In this document: positions 44,911 through 45,165 of the stretch, piece after piece | Numbering within the stretch: position 1 is the first letter of the stretch | How the letters are laid out: the number at the start of each line of letters is the position of its first letter | Source of the DNA: Desulfobacter latus | Lineage (GTDB): Bacteria > Desulfobacterota > Desulfobacteria > Desulfobacterales > Desulfobacteraceae | Assembly: GCF_013389365.1 (NCBI RefSeq) | Contig: NZ_JACADJ010000027.1 | Span: forward strand, 1-45,165 | DNA length: 45,165 bases | Reading direction: 5' to 3' | Program-made: the position numbers and the translations under genes | The notes under the pieces: generated by a model | Told to the model about the DNA's origin: nothing | What the model saw: the letters and a program-made list of their open reading frames with translations, nothing else | The model's database searches: none

Positions 44911-45126
44911 TCAGGATTTGCAGGGACCACGGCCCTGTTGATCGGCCTTTTGGGTCCCCTTTGCGATCCATTCAAAAAAGCGGACAACGACATTTTTTTT
45001 CTTATGTGCAATATTACTGTTTTTCATAAAATGCGGCAAGGAATTGCCGTCCTCCTTATAATTAAGATAGTAGCCCAGGCACCGGACCTTAGCACGTCGT
45101 ATTGTAGGAATAACCGTCAGATGCAT
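44911..45126 (-). CDS. Small hypothetical protein
   Basis: Up to 71 residues. The C-terminal half (VVVRFFEWIAKGTQKADQQG, ending CKS) looks like a short amphipathic protein, and similar short FFEWIAKG proteins are, to my recollection, found in sulfate reducers. The true start could be the internal ATG at 45027, giving 38 residues; neither start has a strong ribosome binding site. The function is unknown. The rest of the 44721-45165 stretch holds only the inverted repeat. Confidence 0.4.
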   Translation of the reverse strand: MHLTVIPTIRRAKVRCLGYYLNYKEDGNSLPHFMKNSNIAHKKKNVVVRFFEWIAKGTQKADQQGRGPCKS

Positions 45127-45165
45127 GAAGCAGCCTGCAATATTTCCAGCTAATGCCCTGTACTG

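Overview
The window reads as part of the chromosome of an anaerobic sulfate-reducing deltaproteobacterium (Desulfobacterota), most likely of the Desulfobacter/Desulfobacteraceae type. This rests on the nif gene order with two PII genes between nifH and nifD, a NifD of the long anaerobe type, a DsrC-family protein, a pentaheme periplasmic cytochrome and many PAS/cache/MCP sensors. The species assignment is inference. No rRNA, tRNA, CRISPR or intact insertion sequence was seen.

Layout. (1) 1-6911: a sensory block with a 5'-truncated histidine kinase, a chemoreceptor, a periplasmic family-3 solute-binding protein, and a cache-PAS protein without an enzymatic output domain. (2) 6971-15584, all on the minus strand: an apparent seven-gene operon of a DsrC-like protein, WrbA, 6-phosphogluconolactonase, glucose-6-phosphate dehydrogenase, 6-phosphogluconate dehydrogenase, a GH63-type glucosidase and glucokinase. 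It could release glucose from a glucoside and run it through the oxidative pentose phosphate route to make NADPH. (3) 16017-24192, plus strand: bacteriohemerythrin, hybrid histidine kinase, sigma-54 response regulator, a small receiver-like protein, an MCP with a long helical sensor domain, and a CheY-like protein. A near-consensus sigma-54 promoter with a perfect upstream palindrome lies directly after the regulator gene. (4) 24180-24585: a rearrangement scar made of pieces of a histidine kinase, nifV and nifB. (5) 25015-26280, plus strand: a second, divergent nifB with its own sigma-54-type promoter. (6) 26580-37226, minus strand: a small conserved-looking ORF, then (in transcription order) nifH, nifI1, nifI2, nifD, nifK, nifE, nifN, nifB, a thioredoxin-like 2Fe-2S ferredoxin and nifV. 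A sigma-54-type promoter precedes nifH. (7) 37635-40289, minus strand: modABC molybdate transport, where ModC has lost its usual C-terminal domain and carries an acetyltransferase (GNAT) domain instead. (8) 40290-45165: a palindromic repeat element, a stand-alone Nif11-family small protein with its own sigma-54-type promoter and a strong terminator, a small hypothetical gene, an orphan beta-class DNA methyltransferase, MntP, a pentaheme cytochrome c, and a second palindromic repeat.

How it works together. ModABC supplies molybdate. NifB makes the Fe-S-C precursor, NifEN matures it, NifV supplies homocitrate, NifDK with NifH fixes nitrogen, and NifI1/NifI2 switch activity off after ammonium. 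The sigma-54-type elements before nifH, the second nifB and the Nif11 gene suggest a shared nitrogen regulon. The hemerythrin/two-component/MCP block looks like an oxygen- or redox-responsive chemotaxis module, plausible for an organism that must keep nitrogenase away from oxygen. The most unusual items are the nifV/nifB/kinase scar, the ModC-GNAT fusion, the palindrome plus sigma-54 promoter in the hemerythrin block, the orphan Nif11 gene and the cysteine-less DsrC-like protein heading a sugar operon.
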